DNA from: Rhodoferax sp.
Lineage (GTDB): Bacteria > Pseudomonadota > Gammaproteobacteria > Burkholderiales > Burkholderiaceae_C
Assembly: GCA_026785765.1 (NCBI GenBank)
Contig: JAJAZK010000093.1
Coordinates: 1 to 7,319, forward strand
Direction: 5' to 3'
DNA: 7,319 nt
Below are positions 1 to 6,687 of the stretch, in pieces. The translations under genes were made by a program, and so were the position numbers. Position 1 is the stretch's first letter, and every line of letters begins with the position of its first letter. Under the pieces are notes generated by a model. The model had not been told where the DNA came from, made no database searches, and worked only from the letters and a program-made list of their open reading frames with translations.

Positions 1-606
1 CTGCAGGTCTGTCTGCTGGCGCATGCCGCGCAAGGGCGTCCGGTTGTGGCGGTGATCGACGAGGCGCAGGCCATACCCTTGCGGACCGTCGAGAGCCTGC
101 GCCTGTTGTCCAACCTGGAGACCGAAAAACGCAAACTGCTCCAAATCGTTTTGATGGGACAACCCGAACTCGATCGAAAGCTGGCGCGGGTGGAAATCCG
201 CCAGTTGCTACAGCGCATCACGTTTAGTGAGCAGCTGGGGCCGATGGCCTTGCAGCGGGTCCCGGTGTATCTCAAACACCGGCTTGCGGTGGCTGCTGTC
301 GATGCCCGTACCGACACCGACGTGTTCGAGCCGGATGCTGCCCGCTTGCTGGCCCGGTACAGCGGTGGCGTGCCGCGGGTCATCAATGTGCTGGCCAACA
401 AATGCCTGATGTTGGCCTATGGAGAGAATCGCCATCGGGTCGTTCCGGCGCATGTACAGGTGGCGGCCCGCGACACCGCTGGAGCGAGCCAGGAAACGTC
501 CTGGTGGGACCGATTGCTCGGCGCCCGGCTGCAGCCCGAGCCGCCGCGCAAAACGCCTGTGACACCGGCCCCGGCGCTGCCAGACAACCCGTGGCCACCA
601 GCGTGA
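1..606 (+). CDS. mshM: MSHA biogenesis protein MshM, AAA ATPase (5' partial)
   Basis: This is the C-terminal 201 residues of an ExeA/GspA-like AAA+ ATPase. The frame is open from the first base, so the start codon, Walker A loop and roughly the first 100 residues lie upstream. Visible parts are a hydrophobic strand ending in Walker B (DEAQ at window residues 20-23), a sensor-1-like GQPEL at 53-57, the QRIT segment just after residue 70, and a sensor-2-like GGVPRVIN at about 122-129. A Pro-rich tail follows and ends in WPPA. In this family the ATPase works at the inner membrane with the secretin and assembly proteins of MSHA pili or type II secretion. The neighbour MshN, overlapping by 4 bases, favours MshM over ExeA/GspA. 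The GTG at 46 lies inside the domain and is not the real start. The family assignment is firm; the exact symbol rests mainly on context. Confidence 0.85.
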   Translation: MQVCLLAHAAQGRPVVAVIDEAQAIPLRTVESLRLLSNLETEKRKLLQIVLMGQPELDRKLARVEIRQLLQRITFSEQLGPMALQRVPVYLKHRLAVAAVDARTDTDVFEPDAARLLARYSGGVPRVINVLANKCLMLAYGENRHRVVPAHVQVAARDTAGASQETSWWDRLLGARLQPEPPRKTPVTPAPALPDNPWPPA

Positions 607-1724
607 GTGTCATCAACAAGATGTTGCGTGACCTGGACAGCCGGTCGTCGGCGGGGCCGTCCGGGCACGCCGTGCAGGACCTGCAAGACGGTGTGCGGCG
701 TGGGACGTCGAGTGTGTCGCATGGTGCGGCGGCGCCGGGTGGTGTGCCGACGCTCAAGCCGCTGCTGGGTGCGGCTGCGGTAGCGCTGGCGCTTCTGGCG
801 GGAGTTGTTGCATGGTGGTGGTTTTCCGGCCAGCGCGGCGTGCCGGTACCGGGTGCCCAGAGCGCTGCGGCTGCACGTGCGGCCGTGTCACCCACACCGG
901 TACCGGTGCTGCTGTCCGAAGCCACTCCTGCCGACAATGCGGTCGCGCTTGCGGCGACTGTGGCAAGTCCCGTGGCAGCCAACCCGCAGCGGGGGACGCA
1001 GCCTGCAGTGGCCGCCGCGCTACTACCAACGCCAGCCCAGGCGCCGGTCATGCCAATGTTGGTGGCGCCAGCCGCGCCGGTGCCGCCGGCGCCATTGGCA
1101 GCTTTGGCGCCAGGCGTATTGGCGTCCGCCCCGCACAAGGTTGAGCCGGCCGCGCCGCGGGAGGACCGGCCGGCAGTACCGGCGGCGCCGCCTCGACCTG
1201 TTTTCGCGACCTGGCAGGAGGCGGCACAGGAAACTTTGGTACAGGCACAGAACCTTTGGAACACAGGAGCGCGCGAGTCGGCGGCAGAACTGGTCGTGCA
1301 GGCGCTGGCAGGCGTCGAACGCGCCCATCCGGCGGAGATGTCCGGCCCCGCGTCGGCGGTGGTACTGGCGCTGCTAAGGGAATCGGTACGAATGGAACTG
1401 GCCCAAGGCCAATATGCGACGGTATTGGCGCAGCTCAAGCGTTATGAGCGCGTGGCAGTGGGCCAACCGGATCTGTGGGGGCTGCGCGGCAACGCCGCAC
1501 AGCGCCTGGGACAGCATAGCGAGTCGGCACAGGCGTACCAGATGGCCTTGCGCCTGCGTCCCGGCGAGCCACGCTGGATGTTGGGTGCGGCGGTGTCGCT
1601 GGCCGCATTGGGGCAGCTTGCCGCCGCCGCCGAGATGGCCGACCAAGCGCGTGCGCTGACGGTGATCAGCCCCGACGTGCTGGCCTATCTGCGACAGGCT
1701 GGCGTGCCGCTGCGTGAGCGCTGA
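603..1724 (+). CDS. mshN: MSHA biogenesis protein MshN, TPR protein
   Basis: A 373-residue bitopic inner-membrane protein of MSHA pilus assembly. The start is GTG at 603, inside a GTGA overlap with the mshM stop, which implies translational coupling. It yields the family's conserved N-terminus SVINKMLRDLD; the reading frame extends further upstream, but only inside mshM. A cytoplasmic segment of about 50 residues is followed by one membrane helix (about 54-74, ending in WWWF). A low-complexity Ala/Pro/Val linker runs to about residue 198. The rest is helical: a conserved block begins near FATW (201-204), and at least two tetratricopeptide-like repeats lie between about 287 and 354, including LWGLRGNAAQRLG and YQMALRLRPGEPRW. 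The TPRs are expected to be periplasmic, by analogy with MshN and GspB-like proteins. No signal peptide is present; the membrane helix acts as the anchor. No strong Shine-Dalgarno is visible, in keeping with coupling to mshM. Confidence 0.88.
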   Translation: MSVINKMLRDLDSRSSAGPSGHAVQDLQDGVRRGTSSVSHGAAAPGGVPTLKPLLGAAAVALALLAGVVAWWWFSGQRGVPVPGAQSAAAARAAVSPTPVPVLLSEATPADNAVALAATVASPVAANPQRGTQPAVAAALLPTPAQAPVMPMLVAPAAPVPPAPLAALAPGVLASAPHKVEPAAPREDRPAVPAAPPRPVFATWQEAAQETLVQAQNLWNTGARESAAELVVQALAGVERAHPAEMSGPASAVVLALLRESVRMELAQGQYATVLAQLKRYERVAVGQPDLWGLRGNAAQRLGQHSESAQAYQMALRLRPGEPRWMLGAAVSLAALGQLAAAAEMADQARALTVISPDVLAYLRQAGVPLRER

Positions 1725-1738
1725 GCTGGCCAGCGGGC

Positions 1739-1745
1739 AGAGGGA
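1739..1745 (+). promoter_or_regulatory. Candidate ribosome binding site for the HD-GYP gene
   Basis: The purine run AGAGGGA contains GAGG and lies about 10-12 bases before the ATG at 1756. The spacing is somewhat long. It supports ATG 1756 over the in-frame GTG at 1714, which would overlap the end of mshN. Confidence 0.4.
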
Positions 1746-1755
1746 CAATACCGCA

Positions 1756-3024
1756 ATGCACAGAAAGATCGACGTTGCCGACCTGGTCGTGGGGATGTAC
1801 CTGCAGGAGTTTGTCGGCCAGTGGATCGACAACCCTTTCTGGCGCAAGAGTTTCCTGATCACCAACGCCAGGGATGTTGCGCTGATTCGCGCCAGCAAGG
1901 CGCGAGAGGTCTGGATTGATACCGCCAAGGGCCTGGACCTGCCAACGCCGGTGGCGCAAATGTCGGCTGCGCGACCGCCTGCGTCACGGCAGGGCGCAAA
2001 GTCGACGCCGGCTTTGCCGGTGTTGCCAGAGACCGCTCCAGTCACACCGGAACTCCACCGCGCCGCGCGTATCTGTGCGCAGGGCAAAGAGGCGGTGGCC
2101 GACATGTTCCGGGAAGCCCGCATGGGCAATGCGATCGACACCGCCGGCGTAGCACAGCTGGTGCAGGACATCTCGGATTCGGTAACGCGCAACACAAGCG
2201 CCCTGATCAGCCTCGCACGCCTGAAGACTGCCGATGACTACACCTACATGCATTCGGTGGCCGTGTGCGCCATGATGATTGCGCTGGCGCGGCAATTGGG
2301 ACTGGACGAAGAGGAAACATGCGCTGCGGGGGTGGCCGGCTTGCTGCACGACATGGGCAAGGCGCTGCTGCCGCCAGCCGTGCTCAACAAACCCGGCAAG
2401 TTGACCGCTGCCGAGTATGCGATTGTTCGCAGCCACCCGGAGCTGGGGCACCGAATTCTGCTGAGCGCTGGCGGCGCAGCAGCGATGTCACTCGACGTAT
2501 GTCTGCACCACCATGAAAAGATGGACAGCACCGGATACCCGAAGGGCTTGCGCGGGGACCAAATCAGCCTGCACGCGCGAATGGCGGCTGTTTGTGATGT
2601 GTATGACGCGATCACGTCGAACCGGCCCTACAAGCAGGGCTGGGACCCAGCCGAGTCGATGCGCCAGATGGGCCAATGGGCAGGATCGCATTTTGACCCG
2701 CTGGTGTTTCAGGCGTTCGCAAAGTGCCTTGGCATTTATCCGATCGGTTCACTGGTGCGCCTCGCCTCGGGCTGGATCGGCGTGGTGATTGCTCAGACAG
2801 CGGGTTCGTTGACAACTCCGGTGGTCAAGGTGTTCTATTCGACCAGGATGAAGAAGCGCATTCCTCCAGAGGATCTGGATCTTTCGGTGAAAGACTGCCG
2901 GGAACGGATCCTCGGCCGCGAAGACCCGGCCAAATGGAATTTTCCCGACCTCAACGCAATGTGGTCAGGCTTGCCGCAAGTTGGCAGTCCGCAGCGACCA
3001 GCAGATGGTATCTCGCAGAAATAG
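1756..3024 (+). CDS. HD-GYP cyclic-di-GMP phosphodiesterase with N-terminal DUF3391
   Basis: A 422-residue cytoplasmic protein predicted to hydrolyse cyclic di-GMP. Residues 1 to about 70 match the DUF3391 type (KIDVADLVVGMY, then VWIDTAKG). A variable Pro/Ala-rich segment follows. The HD-GYP domain covers about 150-340, with H166, HD at 198-199 followed by GK (LLHDMGK), H227, the HHE triad at 252-254, GYP at 260-262 and D281 (VCDVYDAITSNRPYK). These are the usual metal and substrate residues, so activity is likely. The signature reads HHEKMDSTGYP, where the common form is HHExxDGxGYP, so Ser258 replaces a usual Gly. The ATG at 1756 is preferred because family members begin close to KIDVADL; GTG at 1714 is an alternative. 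The gene follows mshN by 31 bases on the same strand with no terminator, so co-transcription with the pilus genes is likely. No transmembrane or receiver domain is seen. Confidence 0.9.
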   Translation: MHRKIDVADLVVGMYLQEFVGQWIDNPFWRKSFLITNARDVALIRASKAREVWIDTAKGLDLPTPVAQMSAARPPASRQGAKSTPALPVLPETAPVTPELHRAARICAQGKEAVADMFREARMGNAIDTAGVAQLVQDISDSVTRNTSALISLARLKTADDYTYMHSVAVCAMMIALARQLGLDEEETCAAGVAGLLHDMGKALLPPAVLNKPGKLTAAEYAIVRSHPELGHRILLSAGGAAAMSLDVCLHHHEKMDSTGYPKGLRGDQISLHARMAAVCDVYDAITSNRPYKQGWDPAESMRQMGQWAGSHFDPLVFQAFAKCLGIYPIGSLVRLASGWIGVVIAQTAGSLTTPVVKVFYSTRMKKRIPPEDLDLSVKDCRERILGREDPAKWNFPDLNAMWSGLPQVGSPQRPADGISQK

Positions 3025-3087
3025 CGCCTTGCGCGTCACGCCGAAGGTACCCATTCCTCGCAATAGTGGCAGGAACGCAGAAAATCG

Positions 3088-4362
3088 TCAGAACCCCCGC
3101 GTGATCGGCATCTCCACTTCGCGCGGTTTCGCTGCATATTTGCCGAGTTCCATTTTTGCAATCGCGTTGCGATGCACCTCGTCTGGTCCGTCGGCAAAAC
3201 GCAGGGTTCGGGCCTGGGCATAGGCAAAGGCCAGCGGGAAGTCGTCACACATGCCCGCACCGCCATGCGCTTGCATTGCCCAATCGATGACCTGGCAGGC
3301 CATACTCGGCGCGACCACTTTGATCATGGCGATTTCGTTCTTGGCCACCTTGTTGCCAGCCACATCCATCAGCCAGGCCGCCTTGAGCGTCAACAGACGG
3401 GCCATGTCAATCTTGCAGCGCGCCTCGGCGATACGCTCCTGGGTGACGGTCTGGGAAGCGACCGTCTTGCCAAACGCGACGCGCGATGAGGCCCGTTTGC
3501 ACATCAGCTCCAGCGCCCGTTCGGCCACTCCGATCAGCCGCATGCAGTGGTGAATACGGCCTGGGCCGAGACGGCCCTGGGCAATCTCGAAGCCGCGGCC
3601 TTCGCCGAGCAGGATGTTGCTGACTGGCACGCGGACGTTTTCGAACAGCACCTCGGCGTGCCCATGGGGCGCGTCGTCATAACCCATGACATTGAGGTTG
3701 CGCAGTACCGTGATGCCCGGCGTGTGTGCCGGTACCAGCACCATGCTCTGCTGCGAATGCCGTGCTGCCTCCGGGTCGGTTTTGCCCATGGTGATGTAGA
3801 TGGCACAACGCGGATCGTTGGCGCCCGATGTCCACCACTTGCGCCCGTTGATTACATAGGTGTCGCCCTGGCGTTCGATGCGGGTGGTGATGTTGGTTGC
3901 GTCGCTGGATGCCACGTCGGGCTCCGTCATCGCAAATGCGGAGCGGATCTCTCCATCCAGCAGCGGCTTGAGCCAGCGCGCCTTGTTCTCGTCCGAGCCG
4001 TAGCGCGCGATGGTCTCCATATTGCCGGTGTCGGGGGCCGAACAATTGAAGACTTCGCTGGCCCACGGCACACGGCCCATGATTTCGGCCAGCGGGGCGT
4101 ACTCCTGGTTCGTCAGGCCGGCGCCGTGGTAACCCGAGGCAGACGCGCTGTCCACTGGCAGGAACAGGTTCCACAAACCGGCAGTCCTGGCCCTGGTCTT
4201 GAGTTTCTCGACAGTCTGCAACGGCGTCCAGCGTTGACCCGCCTTGGTATGGGCGTCAAGCTCGCGCGCGTATTCCTGCTCCGCCGGGTAGACGTGTTCG
4301 TCCATGAACTGGCCGACTTTGGTCTGCAGTTCCTTGGTTTTGGGTGAGTAGTCAAAGTCCAT
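3088..4362 (-). CDS. Acyl-CoA dehydrogenase, ACAD10/ACAD11-like
   Basis: A 424-residue FAD-dependent acyl-CoA dehydrogenase of full family length. The ATG at 4362 has a good ribosome site, CGGAG at 4369-4373, six bases upstream. The N-terminal helical domain covers about 1-140. The FAD/substrate beta domain includes AMTEPDVASSD (144-154) and the KWWTSGA loop (175-181). The C-terminal helical domain includes RVAFGK (294-299), QAHGGAG (364-370) and ADGPDEVH (390-397). The stretch around ADGPDEVH aligns with the segment carrying the catalytic Glu of medium-chain enzymes (YEGT), which places Asp391 at that position. This ADGPDEVH form and the LGPGRIHHCMR helix (265-275) are typical of the ACAD10/11 group. 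In that group the dehydrogenase fold acts with a kinase on hydroxyacyl-CoA substrates. The gene lies 70 bases downstream of the kinase gene on the same strand and ends the operon, facing the HD-GYP gene. The substrate cannot be read from sequence. Confidence 0.93.
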   Translation of the reverse strand: MDFDYSPKTKELQTKVGQFMDEHVYPAEQEYARELDAHTKAGQRWTPLQTVEKLKTRARTAGLWNLFLPVDSASASGYHGAGLTNQEYAPLAEIMGRVPWASEVFNCSAPDTGNMETIARYGSDENKARWLKPLLDGEIRSAFAMTEPDVASSDATNITTRIERQGDTYVINGRKWWTSGANDPRCAIYITMGKTDPEAARHSQQSMVLVPAHTPGITVLRNLNVMGYDDAPHGHAEVLFENVRVPVSNILLGEGRGFEIAQGRLGPGRIHHCMRLIGVAERALELMCKRASSRVAFGKTVASQTVTQERIAEARCKIDMARLLTLKAAWLMDVAGNKVAKNEIAMIKVVAPSMACQVIDWAMQAHGGAGMCDDFPLAFAYAQARTLRFADGPDEVHRNAIAKMELGKYAAKPREVEMPITRGF

Positions 4363-4432
4363 CGGGTGCTCCGCTGTGGTGGGAATCGTGGTGGGTCGGC
4401 CGGTCGCTCAGCGCAATCGCCGTGCCCGGGCT

Positions 4433-5518
4433 TCAAGCCTGACTGGCAAACTTCCAGGCCTTCTGGGCCAATGGACGCACGCCAGCGGCGGAATTGGTGG
4501 CCTGGGCACTGGAGGCGGTTCCCATTTCGACGCGCTTCGCAATACCCTGCAAGATCGCCGCCAGGCGGAACAGGTTGTAGGCGATGTAGAAGTTCCAGTC
4601 GGTTTTCAGGGCGGCTGGTGTCGCCAGGCCGGTGCGCTCGCAGTAGCGTTGAATGTAGGCCTCCTCCGACGGGATCCCAAGGCTTGCCAGATCGAGGCCA
4701 CCGATGCCGCGAAAGGACCCCGGTTCGATGTGCCACGACATGCAGTGGTAACTGAAATCCGCCAGCGGGTGACCCAGGGTGGATAGCTCCCAGTCGAGCA
4801 CAGCAAGAATGCGCGCCTCGGCCGGGTGGAACATCATGTTGTCGAGCCGGAAGTCACCATGCACGATGCAGGTCTTGCTGGAGTCCCGTGCGCTGTTGGG
4901 CATATTCGCGGGCAACCACGCAATCAGCTGATCCATCTCGGGGATTGGCTGCGTGATTGACGCAACGTACTGCTTGCTCCAGCGGCCGATCTGGCGCTCG
5001 AAATAGTTGCCTGGCCGGCCATATCCCGCCAGGCCTTGCGCTGCGTAATCCACTGAATGCAGCGCCGCAATCACTCGGTTCATCTCGTCATAGATCGCAG
5101 CGCGCTGCACGTTCGTCATTCCTGGCAGGGATTGGTCCCACAGGATGCGGCCTTGCACGAACTCCATCAGGTAGAAGGCGCGGCCGATGACAGCTTCGTC
5201 CTCGCAAAGGCAAAACATTCTGGCCACCGGCACGGGGGTGCCCGCGAGGCCGCGCATGACCGCAAATTCACGTTCGATCGCATGTGCCGACGGCAGCAAT
5301 TTGGCAACCGGGCCGGGTTTGGCCCGCATCACGTAGCTGCGACCCGGAGTGACCAGTTTGTAGGTCGGGTTGGATTGCCCGCCCTTGAACATTTCGACCG
5401 TCAGCGGGCCTTCGAAACCGTCCAGGTTCTGCCGCAACCAAGCCGTCAACGCGCCAACGTCGAACAGGTGTTTGTCGCTGACGGGCCGGGTGCCCTCGAA
5501 ATGGTCGAAATTGCTCAT
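4433..5518 (-). CDS. APH-fold phosphotransferase (LvaA / ACAD10-11 kinase-domain-like)
   Basis: A 361-residue kinase of the aminoglycoside phosphotransferase fold. The nucleotide-loop region is FKGGQSNPTY at 44-53, acidic residues E82/E84 lie in the following helix, the catalytic loop is HGDFRLDN at 220-227 (D222 catalytic, N227 metal), and DWE at 242-244 supplies the metal-binding Asp. The long insert and sequence style resemble the N-terminal domain of ACAD10/11 and bacterial LvaA, a 4-hydroxyvaleryl-CoA kinase, more than antibiotic-resistance enzymes; no resistance role is suggested. The ATG at 5518 is chosen because homologues begin near MSNFDHF. A GTG at 5524 would add two residues. Either start lies 7-13 bases after the stop of the Crp-family gene, so the genes are probably co-transcribed. 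The acyl-CoA dehydrogenase gene follows after 70 bases. A hydroxyacyl-CoA substrate is an inference from that partner. Confidence 0.88.
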   Translation of the reverse strand: MSNFDHFEGTRPVSDKHLFDVGALTAWLRQNLDGFEGPLTVEMFKGGQSNPTYKLVTPGRSYVMRAKPGPVAKLLPSAHAIEREFAVMRGLAGTPVPVARMFCLCEDEAVIGRAFYLMEFVQGRILWDQSLPGMTNVQRAAIYDEMNRVIAALHSVDYAAQGLAGYGRPGNYFERQIGRWSKQYVASITQPIPEMDQLIAWLPANMPNSARDSSKTCIVHGDFRLDNMMFHPAEARILAVLDWELSTLGHPLADFSYHCMSWHIEPGSFRGIGGLDLASLGIPSEEAYIQRYCERTGLATPAALKTDWNFYIAYNLFRLAAILQGIAKRVEMGTASSAQATNSAAGVRPLAQKAWKFASQA

Positions 5519-5531
5519 CTTCACCAGCCCA

Positions 5532-6251
5532 TCATTGGTCGGCCTCGACGATGCGCATCAAGGCGTCGCGGTTGCGGACGATCAGACCTCCCGGTTCGAT
5601 GCGCAGCGTCTCTTCGCGCTCCATCGACTTCAGTTCCTGATTCACCCGCTGGCGCGACGCGCCGAGCAACTGCGCCAGCTCTTCCTGCGCCAGATGCAGG
5701 CTGATGCGCATCTCGCTGGCGTTGGAAAGGCTGGGCACACCGTAACTGCGCACCAGGTGAATCAATTGTTTGGCCAGTCGCGCGCGCAGTGGCAGGGTAT
5801 TCAAATCCTCGACCAGACCAAACAGCTGGCGGATGCGCCGCGCATGCAGTCGCAGCATGGCTTCGTACAACTCTACGTGCGCGGCCAGGATCTTCTTGAA
5901 ATCGGCCTTGGCAACACACAGGATGGTGCACTCGCCGTGCGCATAGGCATCGTGCGTACGCCGGTCGCCGTCGAATATCGCTACATCCCCGAACCAGATG
6001 CCGGGCTCCACGTAGGTCAGCGTGACCTGTTTGCCGGATATCGATGTCGAGCTGACCCTGACGGCACCCTTGGCGCAGGCTATCCAGTCTTCTGGTGGAT
6101 CGCCACGGGCGCAGATCAGGTCGCCGTCGCGGAATCGTTTGACGTAGGCACATCGAAGAATGTCGTGTCGAAGTGAAGGGGACAGGGAACCGAACCAGCG
6201 ACCGGAGTTGATCGCCTCACGTTCTTCGATGGTAAGGATCGGATTTTCCAT
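5532..6251 (-). CDS. Crp/Fnr-family transcriptional regulator
   Basis: A 239-residue regulator of typical family length. Residues about 17-130 form the cyclic-nucleotide-binding-like beta barrel, with FRDGDLICARGDPPEDW (40-56) and the cassette PGIWFGDVAIFDGD (83-96). A dimerisation helix follows (about 125-150), then a winged helix-turn-helix in which QEELAQLLGASRQRVNQEL (189-207) matches the recognition unit. In the cassette the E. coli CRP Glu is Asp89 and the Arg-Ser cAMP contacts become Thr99-His100, so cAMP is probably not the ligand. Cysteines occur at 34, 47, 59, 108 and 112, but not in the spaced N-terminal cluster of FNR. The gene is first in a tight leftward set and probably controls the kinase and dehydrogenase genes, or itself. 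The ATG at 6251 has only a weak ribosome site (AAAGA). The effector is unknown. Confidence 0.9.
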   Translation of the reverse strand: MENPILTIEEREAINSGRWFGSLSPSLRHDILRCAYVKRFRDGDLICARGDPPEDWIACAKGAVRVSSTSISGKQVTLTYVEPGIWFGDVAIFDGDRRTHDAYAHGECTILCVAKADFKKILAAHVELYEAMLRLHARRIRQLFGLVEDLNTLPLRARLAKQLIHLVRSYGVPSLSNASEMRISLHLAQEELAQLLGASRQRVNQELKSMEREETLRIEPGGLIVRNRDALMRIVEADQ

Positions 6252-6319
6252 GGGCTGTCTTTTGGGTGACTGGTGGCGACCCTATTGTCGCGGTTCGGAC
6301 CAACTCCAACTCTGATTGG

Positions 6320-6343
6320 CTGCTAGTCCTCTTGGTGTAGCAG
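6320..6343. repeat. Short inverted repeat in the divergent intergenic region
   Basis: CTGCTA and TAGCAG are exact reverse complements separated by 12 bases. The repeat lies about 70-90 bases upstream of the Crp-family start. There is no T-run, so it is not a terminator. It could be an operator or chance; a 6-bp match is weak evidence. Confidence 0.3.
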
Positions 6344-6606
6344 ACTCAGACCCAAAGCCCGACAACCTGCGGTACCGGCAATTGCGACGGTTTGAAACTG
6401 GGGCGCAGGCACAGAGCTATTCACCGAAACCAGAGCGCGTTGAAGCCCGGTCGACCGCCATGTCACGCGGCGCAAGCGGCAAACGTACATCCATTGCCGA
6501 GGGCTGCGGGTGTGGTTTTTTGGTCAGTCGGTCAGGGTAGGGGTGCGGCGCCACCACGTTCAGCGGGAGGGTGCGCTGCGGCCCGCCCGGGATGCCCGTT
6601 ATCATG

Positions 6607-6634
6607 TTGCCTCGCACGACACACAGGGCAAAAT
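6607..6634 (+). promoter_or_regulatory. Candidate sigma-70-type promoter for the FimV-like gene
   Basis: TTGCCT at 6607-6612 and CAAAAT at 6629-6634 each match four of six consensus bases, with 16 bases between. They lie about 54 bases before the ATG at 6688. This is a by-eye match in GC-rich DNA, where such pairs also arise by chance. Confidence 0.2.
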
Positions 6635-6687
6635 CCGGTTTGCTGTCGGCCTGGATGCAACTTTGAGCGAGCTTATTCTTCTAATTC

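Larger units (their letters stand above)
6252..6687. other. Divergent intergenic region with no convincing gene
   Basis: This 436-base gap separates the leftward Crp-family gene from the rightward FimV-like gene, so promoters for both must lie here. Short open frames in it (for example 6316-6540 +) encode Arg/Ser/Gly-rich peptides with no recognisable family and no ribosome site. Visible structure is limited to a perfect 6-bp inverted repeat, CTGCTA at 6320-6325 and TAGCAG at 6338-6343 with a 12-base loop, a six-T run at 6516-6521 without a good preceding hairpin, and a candidate promoter at 6607-6634. No tRNA cloverleaf or mobile-element end was seen. Confidence 0.6.

Noticed and set aside
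383..1438. Long open frame on the minus strand across mshM/mshN (351 codons)
   Set aside because: It is antisense to two well-supported genes and encodes an Ala/Ser/Thr/Gly-rich sequence without a domain, as expected in high-GC DNA.
3054..3075. TTCCT/AGGAA inverted repeat between the convergent HD-GYP and dehydrogenase genes as a bidirectional terminator
   Set aside because: Five base pairs with a 12-base loop and no T-run on either strand.
3547..4347. Open frame on the plus strand opposite the acyl-CoA dehydrogenase (266 codons)
   Set aside because: The minus-strand gene has full family length and motifs; the plus-strand product resembles no family.
4433..5518. Aminoglycoside resistance gene
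   Set aside because: The fold is shared, but sequence style and the adjacent ACAD10/11-like gene point to acyl-CoA metabolism.
5370..6176. Open frame on the plus strand opposite the kinase and Crp-family genes (268 codons)
   Set aside because: It spans the junction of two real genes in antisense and has no recognisable domain.
6285..6303. TTG-N13-CAA partial palindrome as a Crp/Fnr operator upstream of the regulator gene
   Set aside because: Only about five of nine half-site pairs match and the spacing differs from the classical TTGAT-N4-ATCAA form; too weak to call, though its position about 40 bases upstream of the start would suit autoregulation.
6498..6521. Six-T run after a G-rich stretch as a terminator
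   Set aside because: No stable GC stem directly precedes it and no plus-strand gene ends upstream.
6316..6540. Possible 74-codon gene in the divergent intergenic region
   Set aside because: No ribosome site, unusual composition and no family resemblance; more likely chance.
6663..6687. TTGAGC and TAATTC as promoter boxes for the last gene
   Set aside because: The -10-like box touches the start codon, leaving no room for a transcript leader.
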